Positions 52,677 to 64,000 of a stretch of 64,000 bases of DNA are shown here, in pieces (the stretch's first letter is position 1; every line of letters begins with the position of its first letter). The stretch spans positions 29,972,850-30,036,849 of the forward strand of contig NC_041007.1 in assembly GCF_004193775.1 (NCBI RefSeq), in the 5' to 3' direction. Origin of the DNA: Glycine soja. Its lineage: Eukaryota > Streptophyta > Magnoliopsida > Fabales > Fabaceae. Made by a program: the position numbers and the translations under genes. The notes beneath the pieces are model-generated. The model ran no database searches. It saw nothing but the letters and a program-made list of their open reading frames with translations, and was not told where the DNA came from.

Positions 52677-54263
52677 TGTCGCAACGTGCCCTTTTGCGGG
52701 CGGGCGAAGGCGAGGCTCACGGGTGCGCTTTCCAAAGGAGGAAAGATGCGCGGAGTCGCCACCAACGTTTATTTGTGGAGAACGTCGGAAAAACCGAAGG
52801 AAACCGGTCAAAATGAAAATTCTAAGTTCGGGAGTTGTATTTACGTTTGAGGAAGGTATTAGCACCTTTCACGTTTGTCTCAAAGGACAACAACCTATTT
52901 TTCAGAATTGTGGAAATTGTGTTATCTTAACTTTAAGTTCTTTTTATTTTTTGAGGTCGACAAAAGCGGGGCTCTTGCTCCTACGTACCCTCCATCGAAA
53001 AGGAAATCAAACCTACGTAGTTCTTCCTTATTTTTACTTGAAAGGTGATCATTTTAAGGCGTTGGACCTTAAGAATGATCCATTTTACTTGGTAAGAAAT
53101 TGAAATGATAAACTTTCAAAACCCTATTTTTTGTGGACGAGCTTGACTAGGCGAGTTGATTTTAGCCTTAGTTTCACTTTAGTTATTAGTCAATTCAATT
53201 AAGAATGAGAAATCCCAAAGAAAAAACGTCCGATTGATTTTTTCGCTTTATTTTACTAAAAGGTATTTTTTTTATTATTATATTATTATTTTACCTCTTT
53301 TTTTTTATTTCCAACGTGGTTACGGCATGACCGAACGGTCGGAATTTATTTTAACCGATATTAACGGATGATACAATTCAAACGATCGGTGTAAATTTAT
53401 TTTATTTTTAGATTAGGCGAGAAATGACTTAAATAAATGACTTAAGCACGTCAAAAGGGGGTATAAAAAGCGAATAAAAACGAGAATAAAAATACATGAA
53501 ACAAAATGTGGACCACCACGGGTACATAGAATGAATTGAAAAGCTCGGTTTGAGGTACTTACCCGTTGAAGACTGAAGAAAACGAAGAACGAACGATGAA
53601 TGTTGAAGAACGGTCGAGAATCTTCGCGTAATTACTCACGGAAACGTTACGGAAGCGCCTCGGCTCGGATTTTCTTCACGGAAAAAATTTTCCTCAGTAA
53701 TTTTGAGAGAATAAGAAGTGCCAAGAAGGCTGAACCCCTTCCTCCTCCACTCCTCCCCCTATTTATAGCAAAATAGGGGAGGAGCTTGCCACCCAGCTCG
53801 CCCAGGCGAGCAAGGTTGCTTCCTCCAGAAGCAACAGCCTTCTAGAGGAAGAATCTGGAAGGCCCAAGTGGGCTTGATTGCTATTTGTACCCCCCTTTTA
53901 CTAAATGCACCCCCTTTTACCTTTTTTGATAATTCTTTTTCCGTAACGTTACGAAACTTTACGAATTTCGTAACGATACTTATTTTTCTTTCGCAAGGTT
54001 ACGAATCCTTACGGATTATGTATTTACCCTTTTTTAGCTTTCGAAGAAGTTACGAAAACTCACGGATTGCGAAAAATACCTCCTTTTGATTTCCGTCACA
54101 TCACGGAATTTTCACGGATCGCGTAAGCCTGCTTCCTTTTGATTTTCGGCACGTCTCGGGACTTCACATATTGTGGAACAAAGGATGCCAAATATCTCGA
54201 AGCGGCCAATCAATGGTTGTATATCATCAAATTATAATCCCCGGACGAAATTAGGGTATGACA
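52677..54263 (-). repeat. 3' LTR of element E
   Basis: 1,587 bp, TGTCGCAACG to GGTATGACA on the plus strand. A single ACTACGTAGG module and a single GCTCGCC palindrome are present. The TATA region is at 53,752-53,782, with one extra C in one arm. The splice donor is near 53,560 (minus strand). Confidence 0.88.
53752..53782 (-). promoter_or_regulatory. TATA box in palindrome, E LTR
   Basis: Arms CCCCTATTT/AAATAGGGG; an inserted C interrupts the outer CCTCC/GGAGG pairing. Confidence 0.6.
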
Positions 54264-54505
54264 GTTGCCCCTCTTTACTCACCTCTCATTGGATATAAGA
54301 GGAAAGCAAAGATAAGACACTAATTTCGTCCATCCTGCCCTTTCCGTGATGACGATTCTTGTCTCTACTCCTTCCTTTTTTTTTTGTTGTACAACACAAA
54401 ACAAAATACAAATAACAACAATAACAACGAATATAATATACATATACACATATACACATGTTTGGCGAAGGAACCGATCCGGCAAACAACAGAAGAAAAT
54501 ATTTC
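54264..54505 (-). other. Polypurine tract and 3' internal start of element E
   Basis: The GTTGCCCCTCTTTACTC complement (54,264-54,280) is the polypurine tract. Beyond it are a T-run, an ACAACAATAACAACGA stretch and a short ATATACACATATAC microsatellite. No gene is seen. Confidence 0.65.
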
Positions 54506-57271
54506 CCAGTCACCAGAGGCTCCGCACTTGATAATGGAGGACACATGAACAGCGCTAGGCAATGACATTCATGGGGCTTCGAAAAAGGTGGAGAATGGAG
54601 GATTGCACTTGAGGGTCCGCACTTAGGCAATCATGAAACATAGCTCCAAACTCGAAGGTGGAGGACACATGAACAGCGCTAGGCAAAAACATTCATGGGG
54701 CTCCAAAAAAAGGGGGAGAATGGAGGATTGCCTTGAGGGTCCGCACTTAGGAATTCATGAAGCATAGCTCCAAACTCGAAGGTGGAAGACACATGAACAG
54801 CGCTAGGCAATAACATTCATGGGGCTCCGAAAAAAGGGGGAGAATGGAGGATTCCCTTGAGGGTCCGCACTTAGGCAATCATGAAGCATAACTCCAAACT
54901 CGAAGGTGGAGGACACATGAACAGTGCTAGGCAATGACATTCATGGGGCTCCGAAACAGGGGGAGAATAGAGGATTGCCTTGAGGGTCCGCACTTAGGCT
55001 ATCATGAAACATAGCTCCAAACTCGAAGGTGGAGGACACATGAACAACGCTAGGCAATAACATTCATGGGGCTCCGAAAAAGAGGGAGAATGGAGGATCG
55101 CACTTGAGGGTCCGCACTTAGGCAATCATGAAACAAAGCTCCAAACTCGAACGTGGAGGACACATGAACAGCGCTAGGCAATAACATTCATGGGGCTCTG
55201 AAAAGGGGGAGAATGGAGGATTGCCTTGAGGGTCCGCACTTAGGAATTCATGAAGCATAGCTCCAAACTCGAAGGTGGAAGACACATGAACAACGCTAGG
55301 CAATAACATTCATGGGGCTCCGACAAAGGGGGAGAATGGAGGATTGCAATTGAGGGTCCGCACTTAGGCAATCATGAAACATAGCTCCAAACTCGAACGT
55401 GGAGGACACATGAACAGCGCTAGGCAATAACATTCATGGGGCTCCGAAAAAGGGGGAGAATGGAGGATTGCCTTGAGGGTCCGCACTTAGGCAATCATGA
55501 AACATAGCTCCAAACTCGAAGGGGGAGGACAAATGAACAGCGCTAAGAAATAACATTCATGGGGCTCCGAAAAAGGGGGAGAATGGAGTATTGCCTTGAG
55601 GGTGCGCACTTAGGCAATCATGAAACATAGCTCCAAAATCGAAGGTGGAGGACACATGAACAACGCTAGGCAATAACATTCATGGGGCTCCGAAAAAGAG
55701 GGAGAATGGAGGATTGCACTTGAGGGTCCGCACTTAGGCAATCAGGAAACATAGCTCCAAACTCGAAGGGGGAGGACAAATGAACAGCGCTAAGAAATAA
55801 CATTCATGGGGCTCCGAAAAAGGGGGAGAATGGAGTATTGCCTTGAGGGTGCGCACTTAGGCAATCATGAAACATAGCTCCAAAATCGAAGGTGGAGGAC
55901 ACATGAACAACGCTAGGCAATAACATTCATGGGGCTCCGAAAAAGAGGGAGAATGGAGGATTGCACTTGAGGGTCCGCACTTAGGCAATCATGAAACAAA
56001 GCTCCAAACTCGAACGTGGAGGACAAATGAACAGCGCTAGGCAATAACATTCATGGGGCTCCGAAAAGGGGGAGAATGGAGGATTGCCTTGAGGGTCCGC
56101 ACTTAGGAATTCATGAAGCATAGCTCCAAACTCGAAGGTGGAAGACACATGAACAGCGCTAGGCAATAACATTCATGGGGCTCCGAAAAAAGGGGGAGAA
56201 TGGAGGATTCCCTTGAGGGTCCGCACTTAGGCAATCATGAAGCATAGCTCCAAACTCGAAGGTGGAGGACACATGAACAGCGCTAGGCAATGACATTCAT
56301 GGGGCTCCGAAAAAGTGGGAGAATGGAGGATTGCCTTGAGGGTCCGCACTTAGGCAATCATGAATCATAGCTCCAAACTCGAAGGGGGAGGACAAATGAA
56401 CAGCGCTAGGCAATAACATTCATGGGGCTCCGAAAAAAGGGGAGAATGGAGGATTGCCATGAGGGTCCGCAGTTAGGCAATCATGAAACATAGCTCCAAA
56501 ATCGAAAGTGGAGGACACATGAACAACGCTAGGCAATAACATTCATGGGCTCCGAAAAAGGGGGAGAATGGAGGATTGCACTTGAGGGTCCGCACTTAGG
56601 CAATCATGAAACAAAGCTCCAAACTCGAATGTGGAGGACACATGAACAGTGCTAGGCAATAACATTCATGGGGCTCCGAAAAAGGGGGAGAATGGAGGAT
56701 TGCCTTGAGGGTCCGCACTTAGGCAATCATGAAACATAGCTCCAAACTCGAAGGGGGAGGACAAATGAATAGCGCTAGGAAATAACATTCATGGGGCTCC
56801 GAAAAAGGGGGAGAATGGAGGATTGCCTTGAGGGTCCGCACTTAGGAATTCATGAAGCATAGCTCCAACCTCGAAGGTGGAGGACACATGAACAGCGCTA
56901 GGCAATAACATTCATGGGGCTCCAAAAAAGGGGGAGAATGGAGGATTGCCTTGAGAGTCCGCACTTAGGCAATCGTAAACCATAGCTCCAAACTCGAAGG
57001 TGGAGGACACATGAACAGCGCTAGGCAATAACATTCATGGGGCTCCGAAAAAGGGGAAGAATGGAGGATTGCCTTGAGGGTCCGCACTTAGGGAATCATG
57101 AAACATAGCTTCAAACTCGAAGGTGGAGGACACATGAACAGCGCTAGGCAATAACATTCATGGGGCTCCGAAAAAAAGGGGATAATGAAGGATTGCCTTG
57201 AGGGTCCGCACTTAGGCAATCATGAAACATAGCTCCACACTCGAAGGTGGAAGACACATGAACAGCGCTAG
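54506..57271 (-). repeat. About 123-bp satellite of element E
   Basis: About 22 units. Anchors AGCGCT at 54,551, 54,675, 54,799 and 54,923 show a 124-bp period, slightly shorter elsewhere. Units share CATTCATGGGGCTCCGAAAA, GAGGGTCCGCACTTAGG and ACACATGAACAGCGCTAGG. Pieces of the array are themselves duplicated (compare about 55,500-55,735 with 55,745-55,990). F interrupts the last unit at GCTAG. Confidence 0.93.
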
Positions 57272-58915
57272 TGTCATACCCTAATTTCGTCCGGGGACCT
57301 TTGCTTGATGACATGCGACCTTTCTTTGGTCCTTGTGAGGTGCTTGGCACCCATCATTAGGCAATTTGAAAAATTCCAGGACATGCCGGAAAACCAAAAA
57401 AAATATTGATGCACAATCCGTAAGTTTCCGTGACACACCGGAAATGAAATGGAAGCATCGTTGCATAATTAAGTGAGATTCCGTAACATTCCGTAAGTCA
57501 AAAAGGGGATGATTATGTAATCCGCAAGGTTCCATAACATTACGGAAAGAAAACAAGTATCGTTACGAAATTCGTAAGTTTCCGTAACTTTACGAAAAAA
57601 GAATCACCAAAAAAAAGAAGAGGGGGGTGTACTTAGTAAAAATGGGGGTACAAATAGCACCCAGGCCCACTTGGGTCCTCCAGAATATTCCTTCAGAAGG
57701 CTATTGCTTCTGGAGGAAGCAACCTGGCTCGCCTGGGCGAGCTGGGCGGCAAGCATCTCCCCTATTTTGCTATAAATAGGGGAGGAAGTGAAGAAGAAAA
57801 GGGTTCAGCCCTTTAGGCACTTCTCTCTCTTTCGAATTTGCTTGGAAAAATTGTTTCCGTGAAGAAAATCTAAGCCGAGGCGCTTCCGAAACGTTTCCGT
57901 AACGTTTTCCGTGAGGAATTTCGCAAAGGTTTTGACCGTTCTTCAACGTTCTTCATTCGTTCTTCGATCTTCAACGGGTAAGTACCTCGAACCAAGCTTT
58001 TCGATTCATTCTATGTACCCGTAGTGGTCCACATTGTGTTTTGTGTATTTCTATTCTTGTTTCATTTACTTATTATACCCCCTTTTGACGTGCTTAAGCC
58101 ATTTTATTTAAGTCATTTCTCGCTTAACCTAAAAATAAAATAAATTTCCACCGAACGTTTGAATTGTATTATCCGTTAACTTCGGTTAAAATGAATTCCG
58201 ACCGTTCGGTCGTGCCGTAACCACGTTGGAAATCAAAAAGAGATAAAATAATAATATAATAACAAAAAAATATACCTTTTAGTAAAATAAAGCGGAAAAT
58301 CAATCGGACATTTTCTCTTTGGGATTTCTCATTCTTAATTGAATTGACTAATATCTAGGGTGAAACTAAGGCTAAAATCAACTCGCCTAGTCAAGCTCGT
58401 CCACAAAAATAGGTTTTTAAAGTTTGTCATTTCAATTTCTTACTAAGTAAAATGGGTCATTTTTAAGGTCCAACGCCTTAAAATGATCACCTCTTAAGTA
58501 AAAAGAGAATCACTTGATAAGAAAGAACTACGTAGGTCTGATTTCCTCATCGCAAATTGAGGAATACGTAGGAGCAAAGGGGAACACCCTTGTCGACCAC
58601 AAAAAAGGAAAAAAATATAAAAAGGGTATAAAGGATATAAGGACATAAAAGGGAACATAAAAATCAAAGTCATGTTTGCACATTCGATTAAAGGCTGCCG
58701 TCCCTTGGGACGGACGTGTGGGATGCTAATACCTTCCCCGTGCGTAAATACAGCTCCCAAACCTTTCACTTAAAAGTTCGTAGATCGCGTCTTTTCCGGT
58801 TTTTTCGACGTTTTCCTCAAATAAACGTTGTTGGCGACTCCGCGCGTATTCCTTTCGTGGAACACGCATCCCGCGAGTCTCGCGTCGCCCTCCCGCCGAA
58901 GGGTAGGTTGCGACA
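57272..58915 (+). repeat. 5' LTR of element F (short type)
   Basis: 1,644 bp, TGTCATACCC to TTGCGACA. One ACTACGTAGG module instead of two accounts for most of the length difference from A. One GCTCGCC palindrome. The splice donor is at 57,978-57,983. Confidence 0.92.
57756..57785 (+). promoter_or_regulatory. TATA box in palindrome, F LTR
   Basis: The arms differ from A by a single base at the outer end (TCTCC against GGAGG). TATAAATA is intact. Confidence 0.7.
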
Positions 58916-58917
58916 GT

Positions 58918-58935
58918 TGGCGACTCCACTGGTGA
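58918..58935 (+). other. Primer-binding site, tRNA-Arg (element F)
   Basis: TGGCGACTCCACTGGTGA, with one change (GGTGA for GGGGA) in the distal part compared with A. Confidence 0.83.
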
Positions 58936-59779
58936 CTGTTTTTAGAGAGTTAGGCCATTTAATCTTGTGCAATGTTTTACCGTGACTTATCCCTTTGTTG
59001 GTTTCCCTTCATTATGTTCTTGTGTATATAAACTCTTTGTTGCTTTTAGTGCGTTTTAAAAAATGTATGCATGAAGTAAATATTTATTCATTTGATGCAC
59101 ACAAACACCAACACTATTTGCACACACTGTGAGTGAAAAAGGGCCCTATACCCGGGTTCATGGGAACATAAGGAGCGGAGGTGAATCTATGATCATGCTA
59201 GGTCTCCGACTTGCTTGATTACAGTGAACCCTCATCTAGAGCTTTTTTCTTTGAAAACTTATTGTTGCTAGTAGTCCCTACTGCTGCAATATGTTCTTCG
59301 AAGAGAATGATACCTCTAGAAACTATCAAAAGAGATATGACTACCTTGGGGGTTATCACTAAATGCCTAGTTAGTTCTCTCCCTTATAGGTCCCTTAAAT
59401 AGGGGCACGGAGCAAACACGCTGCGTGCCATTTTTCACAACTGCCATGCATAAGTATCATATACCCCTTTTGCTTATGTTCAGTGAATATTGTCATACTA
59501 TGTACATTCCCGCATTGTGTCTTTTAGGCATCGCATATGAGTTCTGTCTTGATCCCTTCTATAAAAAAACCAACGGAGGGTCCGTGTCGCCTTCTTAAAA
59601 ACGTATGTTGGGGCACTTTGCTACCCCTAGACGTTGTATCTAAGAAGGAGACAATTCCTCGGGCCCCCGCATTCCTACATTGCATCTGTGTCATATGCAT
59701 TCCATCATGCATTCATCCATCCCACCCATGAGATATCGGAGTTTTGATTTGCACCAGCTTTTGTCTCACTTTAGTAAGC
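58936..59779 (+). other. Untranslated leader of element F
   Basis: It aligns closely with A's leader. No gene is seen. Confidence 0.7.
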
Positions 59780-61637
59780 ATGGGAACAAATCAAACCGGC
59801 AAGAGGTTCTACCAAGTCAAGGTTAAAAGCCTAGATACCACCAGCATCAAGGAATTAGGGCGGCTGATGAAACCTCTCCAAATGCAAGCCTTCCGCAAGA
59901 CTTACGGAAAGATCTTAGAGTTGATCATAGCAGAGGTGTCCATAGAAGCCATTGCATCACTCACCCAATACTACGACCAGCCTTTGAGGTGCTTCACATT
60001 CGGAGACTTCCAATTAGTACCGACCATTGAAGAATTTGAGGAAATTCTAGGATGTCCTCTCGGGGGAAGAAAACCATATCTTTCATCCGGGTGTCTCCCC
60101 TCTTTGAGCAGAATTGCACAAGGATTCAGCAAGAGGTTTGGACCGCATAAAACAGACTCGGAATGGCATAGCGGGCCTACCACGGGGGTACCTAGAAGAC
60201 AAGGCGAGGGGTATGGCCAATCAAGGAGATTGGGTCCCGTTTATGGATGTGTTAGCTTTGCTAATTTTTGGGGTCGTCCTCTTTCCAAACGTGGATGGTT
60301 TGGTGGACCTAGCAGCAATCGACGCTTTCCTTGCATACCACCATAACAAGGAAAGTCCGGTGGTAGCTGTCTTGGCAGATCTATTTGACACATTTGACCG
60401 AAGGTGCGGAAAGAGTAGCGCACGGATCATCTGTTGCTTGTCCGCCCTCTGTGTTTGGTTGGTTTCGCACTTGTTCCAACAAGACACAAGGCATCCATGT
60501 CCGCTCCTGAGCCATCGCTCGTGTACTGAAAAGAGGAGAATGGATTAGGACCAGCTTTTGGATGGGATAGGAGGTAGAACAATCAGTTGGTTCCCTCGAT
60601 GGAAGGAAGGAAAAGAAGGAGTCCTTTTCTCATGTGGAGGATACCCAAACATTCCGCTGGTAGGAACGAGGGGTTGTATTAACTACAATCCCGCGCTCGC
60701 TATAAGACAACTAGGGTACCCCATGAGGGGAGCACTGACGGAAGAAAGCATGTCTCCTTTGCTTGTAAGGGATTTCGGCGCACAAAATTTCAAGGCTATA
60801 CAAAGAATCCATAAGGCATGGGAAACCCCGTTAAGTAAAGATCAAGAGCTTAGGGGCATTCGTAATGGCATCATTGGTGGGTACCACGAATGGCTGAAAG
60901 TTCATATACGAGGTTTAGATTGGCTCGCCAAGTTAAAAGTCGTCAGCGAAGAGAGTTTTGAAGCACCGGAAGAGGACGAAGAAGTCCAAGCTCTCAAAAG
61001 CGAGTTAGGAAAGGCGAAACTTGCCAAGGAGAAGTTCAAGTTGGCCGCTACACACATTCGGAAGGAGTGTGCCGGGTTACGGGAAGAGAACGCAATTACC
61101 GCAAGAGCCCTTGAACAAGAGACCAAGAGGGCTCGCAAGGAAGAGTATGGCCGGAATAAATTTCGCGGAGCTCTATGGGGTAGCAATAGTGAACTCAAGC
61201 TGCGAAGGGAAGAGAGGGACCAGTCGCGAGCACATAGCATGGTTCTGAAAGAGGAGTTAGTTGCTTGTTCAAGGTCCAAAAGAAGCTTGTCTCAGCGTTT
61301 ATGCGAGACGGAGACCAACATGCTAGCTATCATCGCCAAGTACCAAGAAGAGTTAGGTCTAGCCACGGCCCACGAACATAGAATCGCGGACGAGTATGCT
61401 CAAGTATACGCGAAAAAAGAGGCTAGAGGAAGGGTGATCGACTCTTTACACCAAGAGGCAATCATATGGATGGATCGGTTTGCTCTTACCTTGAACGGGA
61501 GTCAAGAACTTCCCCGCTTGTTAGCCAATGCCAAGGCAATGGCAGACACCTACTCCGCCCCCGAAGAGATTCATGGGCTTCTCGGCTATTGTCAGCATAT
61601 GATAGACTTAATGGCCCACATAATTAGAAATCGTTAG
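59780..61637 (+). pseudogene. ORF1 of element F, nearly full length
   Basis: The start MGTNQTGKRFYQVKVKSL at 59,780 is the same as A's. Eight bases present in A are missing near 60,115, shifting the frame. After this the second frame runs from 60,114, with TAG at 60,546-60,548 where A has Trp (IDW), then open to 61,637. The part from 60,558 shows what A has lost: TRGCINYNPALAIRQLGYPM, a domain with GGYHEWLKVHIRGLDWLAKL, and an uninterrupted coiled coil of roughly 200 residues (from EEDEEVQALKSELGKAKL) ending MAHIIRNR. Function unknown; the long coiled coil suggests oligomerisation. With only one frameshift and one stop, it is the best model of the A-type ORF1. Confidence 0.86.
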
Positions 61638-61875
61638 GAAACTTGTATGGTCTCTCAGACCTTGACTAGACACGACTTTCTTTTTGAAATAAAATGAGTT
61701 GGTCCCATGTTTCTACTCCAAAAAGCTTGTGCAAATCAAATCACTCCTGCATTTCATCTCTACCATGCATTCTTTCTTTCTTTACCCACTCCTCACGTTT
61801 GTTTTTTTAGGGAAAAACACCATAACTAAACGCGCCACAAGGCATCCCTATCACACCAGATCCAAATCTAGAACG
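61638..61875 (+). other. ORF1-gag intergenic spacer (element F)
   Basis: About 240 bp, like A's 5,010-5,245 spacer. No gene is seen. Confidence 0.65.
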
Positions 61876-61899
61876 ATGGGTGATCAAGAGGAGATACAA
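61876..61899 (+). pseudogene. gag: First codons of gag in element F, cut by G
   Basis: MGDQEEIQ is readable, matching the Gag start of A and B. G's LTR begins directly after TACAA (61,895-61,899), its candidate target duplication. Confidence 0.8.
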
Positions 61900-63550
61900 T
61901 GTCATACCCTAATTTCGTCCGGGGACCTTTGCTTGATGACATGCGACCTTTCTTTGGTCCTTGTGAGGTGCTTGGAACCCATCATTAGGCAATTTGTGAA
62001 ATTCCAGGACATGCCGGAAAACCAAAAAAAATATTGATGCACAATCCGTAAGTTTCCGTGACACACCGGAAATCAAATGGAAGCATCGTTGCATAATTAA
62101 GTGAGATTCCGTAACATTCCGTAAATCAAAAAGGGGATGATTATGTAATCCGCAAGGTTCCGTAACATTACGGAAAGAAAACAAGTATCGTTACGAAATT
62201 CGTAAGTTTTCGTAACTTTACGAAAAAAGAATCACAAAAAAAAAGCAGAGGGGGTGTACTTAGTAAAAATGGGGGTGCAAATAGCACCCAGGCCCACTTG
62301 GGCCCTCCAAAATATTCCTCCAGAAGGCTGTTGCTTCTGGAGGAAGCAACCTGGCTCGCCTGGGCGAGCTGGGCGGCAACCACCTCCCCTATTTTGCTAT
62401 AAATAGGGGAGGAAGTGAAGAAGAAAAGGGTTCAGCCCCTCAGGCACTTCTCTCTCTTTCGAATTTGCTTGGAAAAATTGTTTCCGTGAAGAAAATCTAA
62501 GCCGAGGCGCTTCCGAAACGTTTCCGTAACGTTTTCCGTGAAGAATTTCGCAAAGGTTTCAACCGTTCTTCGACGTTCTTCATTCGTTCTTCATCGTTCT
62601 TTGATCTTCAACGGGTAAGTACCTCGAACCAAGCTTTTCGATTCATTCTATGTACCCGTGGTGGTCCACATTGTGTTTTGTGTATTTCTATTCTCGTTTC
62701 ATTTACTTTTTATACCCCCTGTTGACGTGCTTAAGCCATTTTACTTAAGTCATTTCTCGCTTAACTTAAAAATAAAATAAATTTCCACCGAACGTTTGAA
62801 TTGTATTATCCGTTAACTTCGGTTAAAATAAATTCCGACCGTTCGGTCGTGCCGTAACCACGTTGGAAATCAAAAACGGGAGGTAAAAAATAATATAATA
62901 ATAAAAAAAAATCTTTTAGCAAAATAAAGCGGAAAATCAATCGGACGTTTTCTCTTTGGGATTTCTCATTCTTAATCGAATTGATTAATAACTAAAGTGA
63001 AACTAAGGCTAAAATCAACTCGCCTAGTCAAGCTCGTCCATAAAAATAGGCTTTTGAAGTTTGTCATTTCAATTTCTCACTAAGTAAAATGGATCATTTT
63101 TAAGGTCCAACGCCTTAAAATGATCACCACTTAAGTAAAAAAGAATCACTTGATAAAAAAGAACTACGTAGATCTGATTTTCTCATCCCAAAATGAGGAA
63201 TACGTAGGAGCAAAGGGAAACACCCTTGCCGACCACAAAAAAGAAAAAAATATAAAAAGGGTATAAAGGATATAAGGACATAAAAGGGAACGTAAAAATC
63301 AAAGTCATGTTTGCACATTCGATTAAAGGCTGCCGTCCCTTGGGACGGACGTGTGGGGTGCTAATACCTTCCCCGTGCGTAAATACAACTCCTGAACCTT
63401 TCACTTAAAAGTTCGTAGATCGCGTCTTTTCCGTTTTTTCCGACGTTTTCCTCAAATAAACGTTGGTGGCGACTCCGCGCGTATTCCTTTCGTGGAACAC
63501 GCATCCCGCGAGTCACGCGTCGCCCTCCCGCCGAAGGGTAGGTTGCGACA
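61900..63550 (+). repeat. 5' LTR of element G (short type)
   Basis: 1,651 bp, very similar to F's LTR, with a single ACTACGTAGG module. The splice donor is at 62,615-62,620. Confidence 0.92.
62383..62412 (+). promoter_or_regulatory. TATA box in 12-bp palindrome, G LTR
   Basis: Perfect arms as in A; one GCTCGCCTGGGCGAGC palindrome lies just upstream. Confidence 0.72.
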
Positions 63551-63552
63551 GT

Positions 63553-63570
63553 TGGCGACTCCACTGGGGA
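63553..63570 (+). other. Primer-binding site, tRNA-Arg (element G)
   Basis: TGGCGACTCCACTGGGGA, two bases after the LTR. Confidence 0.85.
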
Positions 63571-64000
63571 CTGTTTTTAGAGAGTTAGGCCATGTAAATC
63601 TTGTGCAATGTTTTACCGTGACTTACCCCTTTGTTGGTTTCCCTTCATTATGTTCTTGTGTATATAAACTCTTTGTTGCTTGTAGTGCGTTTTAAAATGT
63701 ATGCATGAAGTAAATATTTATTCAATTGATGCACACAAACACCAACACTATTTGCACACACTGTGAGTTGAAAAGGGGCCCTATACCCGGGTTCATGGGA
63801 ACATAAGGAGTGGAGGTGAATCTGTGATCATGCTAGGTCTCTGACTTGCTTGATTACGGTGAACCCTCATCTAGAGTTTTCCGCTTTGAAAATATATCGT
63901 TGCTAGTAGTCGCTACTGCTGCAATATGTTCTTCGAAGGGGATGATACCTCTAGAGACCGTCAAGAGAGATATGACCACCTTGGGAATTATCACTAAAAG
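63571..64000 (+). other. Untranslated leader of element G, cut by the window edge
   Basis: It aligns with the leaders of A and F. ORF1 would start beyond the window. Confidence 0.7.

Larger units (their letters stand above)
52677..57271 (-). mobile_element. Element E: 3' end of a divergent Ogre-like element
   Basis: On the minus strand its 3' LTR (52,677-54,263), polypurine tract and a long tandem array are present. It is interrupted at 57,271 by F, and its remainder should lie to the right of the window. Its LTR is the most divergent and the shortest of the group, and its satellite is unrelated to that of A and D. Confidence 0.82.
57272..61899 (+). mobile_element. Element F: 5' part of an Ogre-like element
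   Basis: LTR, tRNA-Arg site, leader, ORF1 and the first codons of gag, then interrupted by G. GCTAG (57,267-57,271) is the candidate target duplication. The rest would follow G, beyond the window. Confidence 0.85.
61900..64000 (+). mobile_element. Element G: 5' end of an Ogre-like element
   Basis: LTR, tRNA-Arg site and the first 430 bp of the leader, to the window edge. It is inserted in F's gag, making it the youngest layer on this side. Confidence 0.85.

Overview
The window is plant DNA made almost entirely of nested LTR retrotransposons. I see no convincing host gene. The families suggest a legume, most likely soybean (Glycine): Tat/Ogre-type Ty3 elements primed by tRNA-Arg with an extra ORF before gag, CRM-like chromoviruses primed by initiator tRNA-Met, and short motifs such as GCTCGCCTGGGCGAGC and GTAATCGATTAC that I associate with soybean repeats. 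The species is an inference. The nesting suggests pericentromeric heterochromatin.

Layout, with my own element names. H (CRM-like, +): only its 3' end is present (1-910 and 21,532-21,785), split by A. A (Ogre-like, +): 911-21,531, complete, flanked by the 5-bp duplication ACCTC. B (Ogre-like, -): 5' half at 21,786-26,861, interrupted by H in its gag and itself inserted in the 5' LTR of C. C (CRM-like, +): 26,862-52,196, interrupted in gag by D. D (Ogre-like, -): 28,928-46,973, complete, with the 5-bp duplication AAGGT and nearly identical LTRs, but with no protease or pol. E (Ogre-like, -): 3' LTR plus 3' internal satellite at 52,677-57,271, interrupted by F. F (Ogre-like, +): 57,272-61,899, interrupted in gag by G. 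G (Ogre-like, +): 61,900 to the window end, LTR and leader only. Nesting order is C, then B, H and A successively inside it; D also post-dates C; E precedes F, which precedes G.

A shows the full gene plan: 5' LTR, tRNA-Arg primer site, leader, ORF1, gag, protease with a G-patch, a putative intron, reverse transcriptase with Ty3-type RNase H, a second RNase H, integrase, then about 7 kb of 3' sequence. That 3' sequence holds another ORF (plant transposon-protein-like domain), purine-rich arrays, hairpin satellites, LTR-derived tandem repeats, a polypurine tract and the 3' LTR. No element here has an intact pol. D must have been moved by enzymes supplied in trans.

The most unusual material is non-coding. 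The Ogre-like core promoter is a run of perfect palindromes, one of which contains the TATA box. A consensus splice donor sits downstream of it in every LTR. The 3' regions carry tandem arrays whose units are hairpins with paired compensatory changes between unit variants. In the CRM-like family, C's 3' LTR carries a 436-bp inversion that flips the promoter, and a piece of that inverted LTR has been copied into C's own pol region inside a 217-bp duplication.
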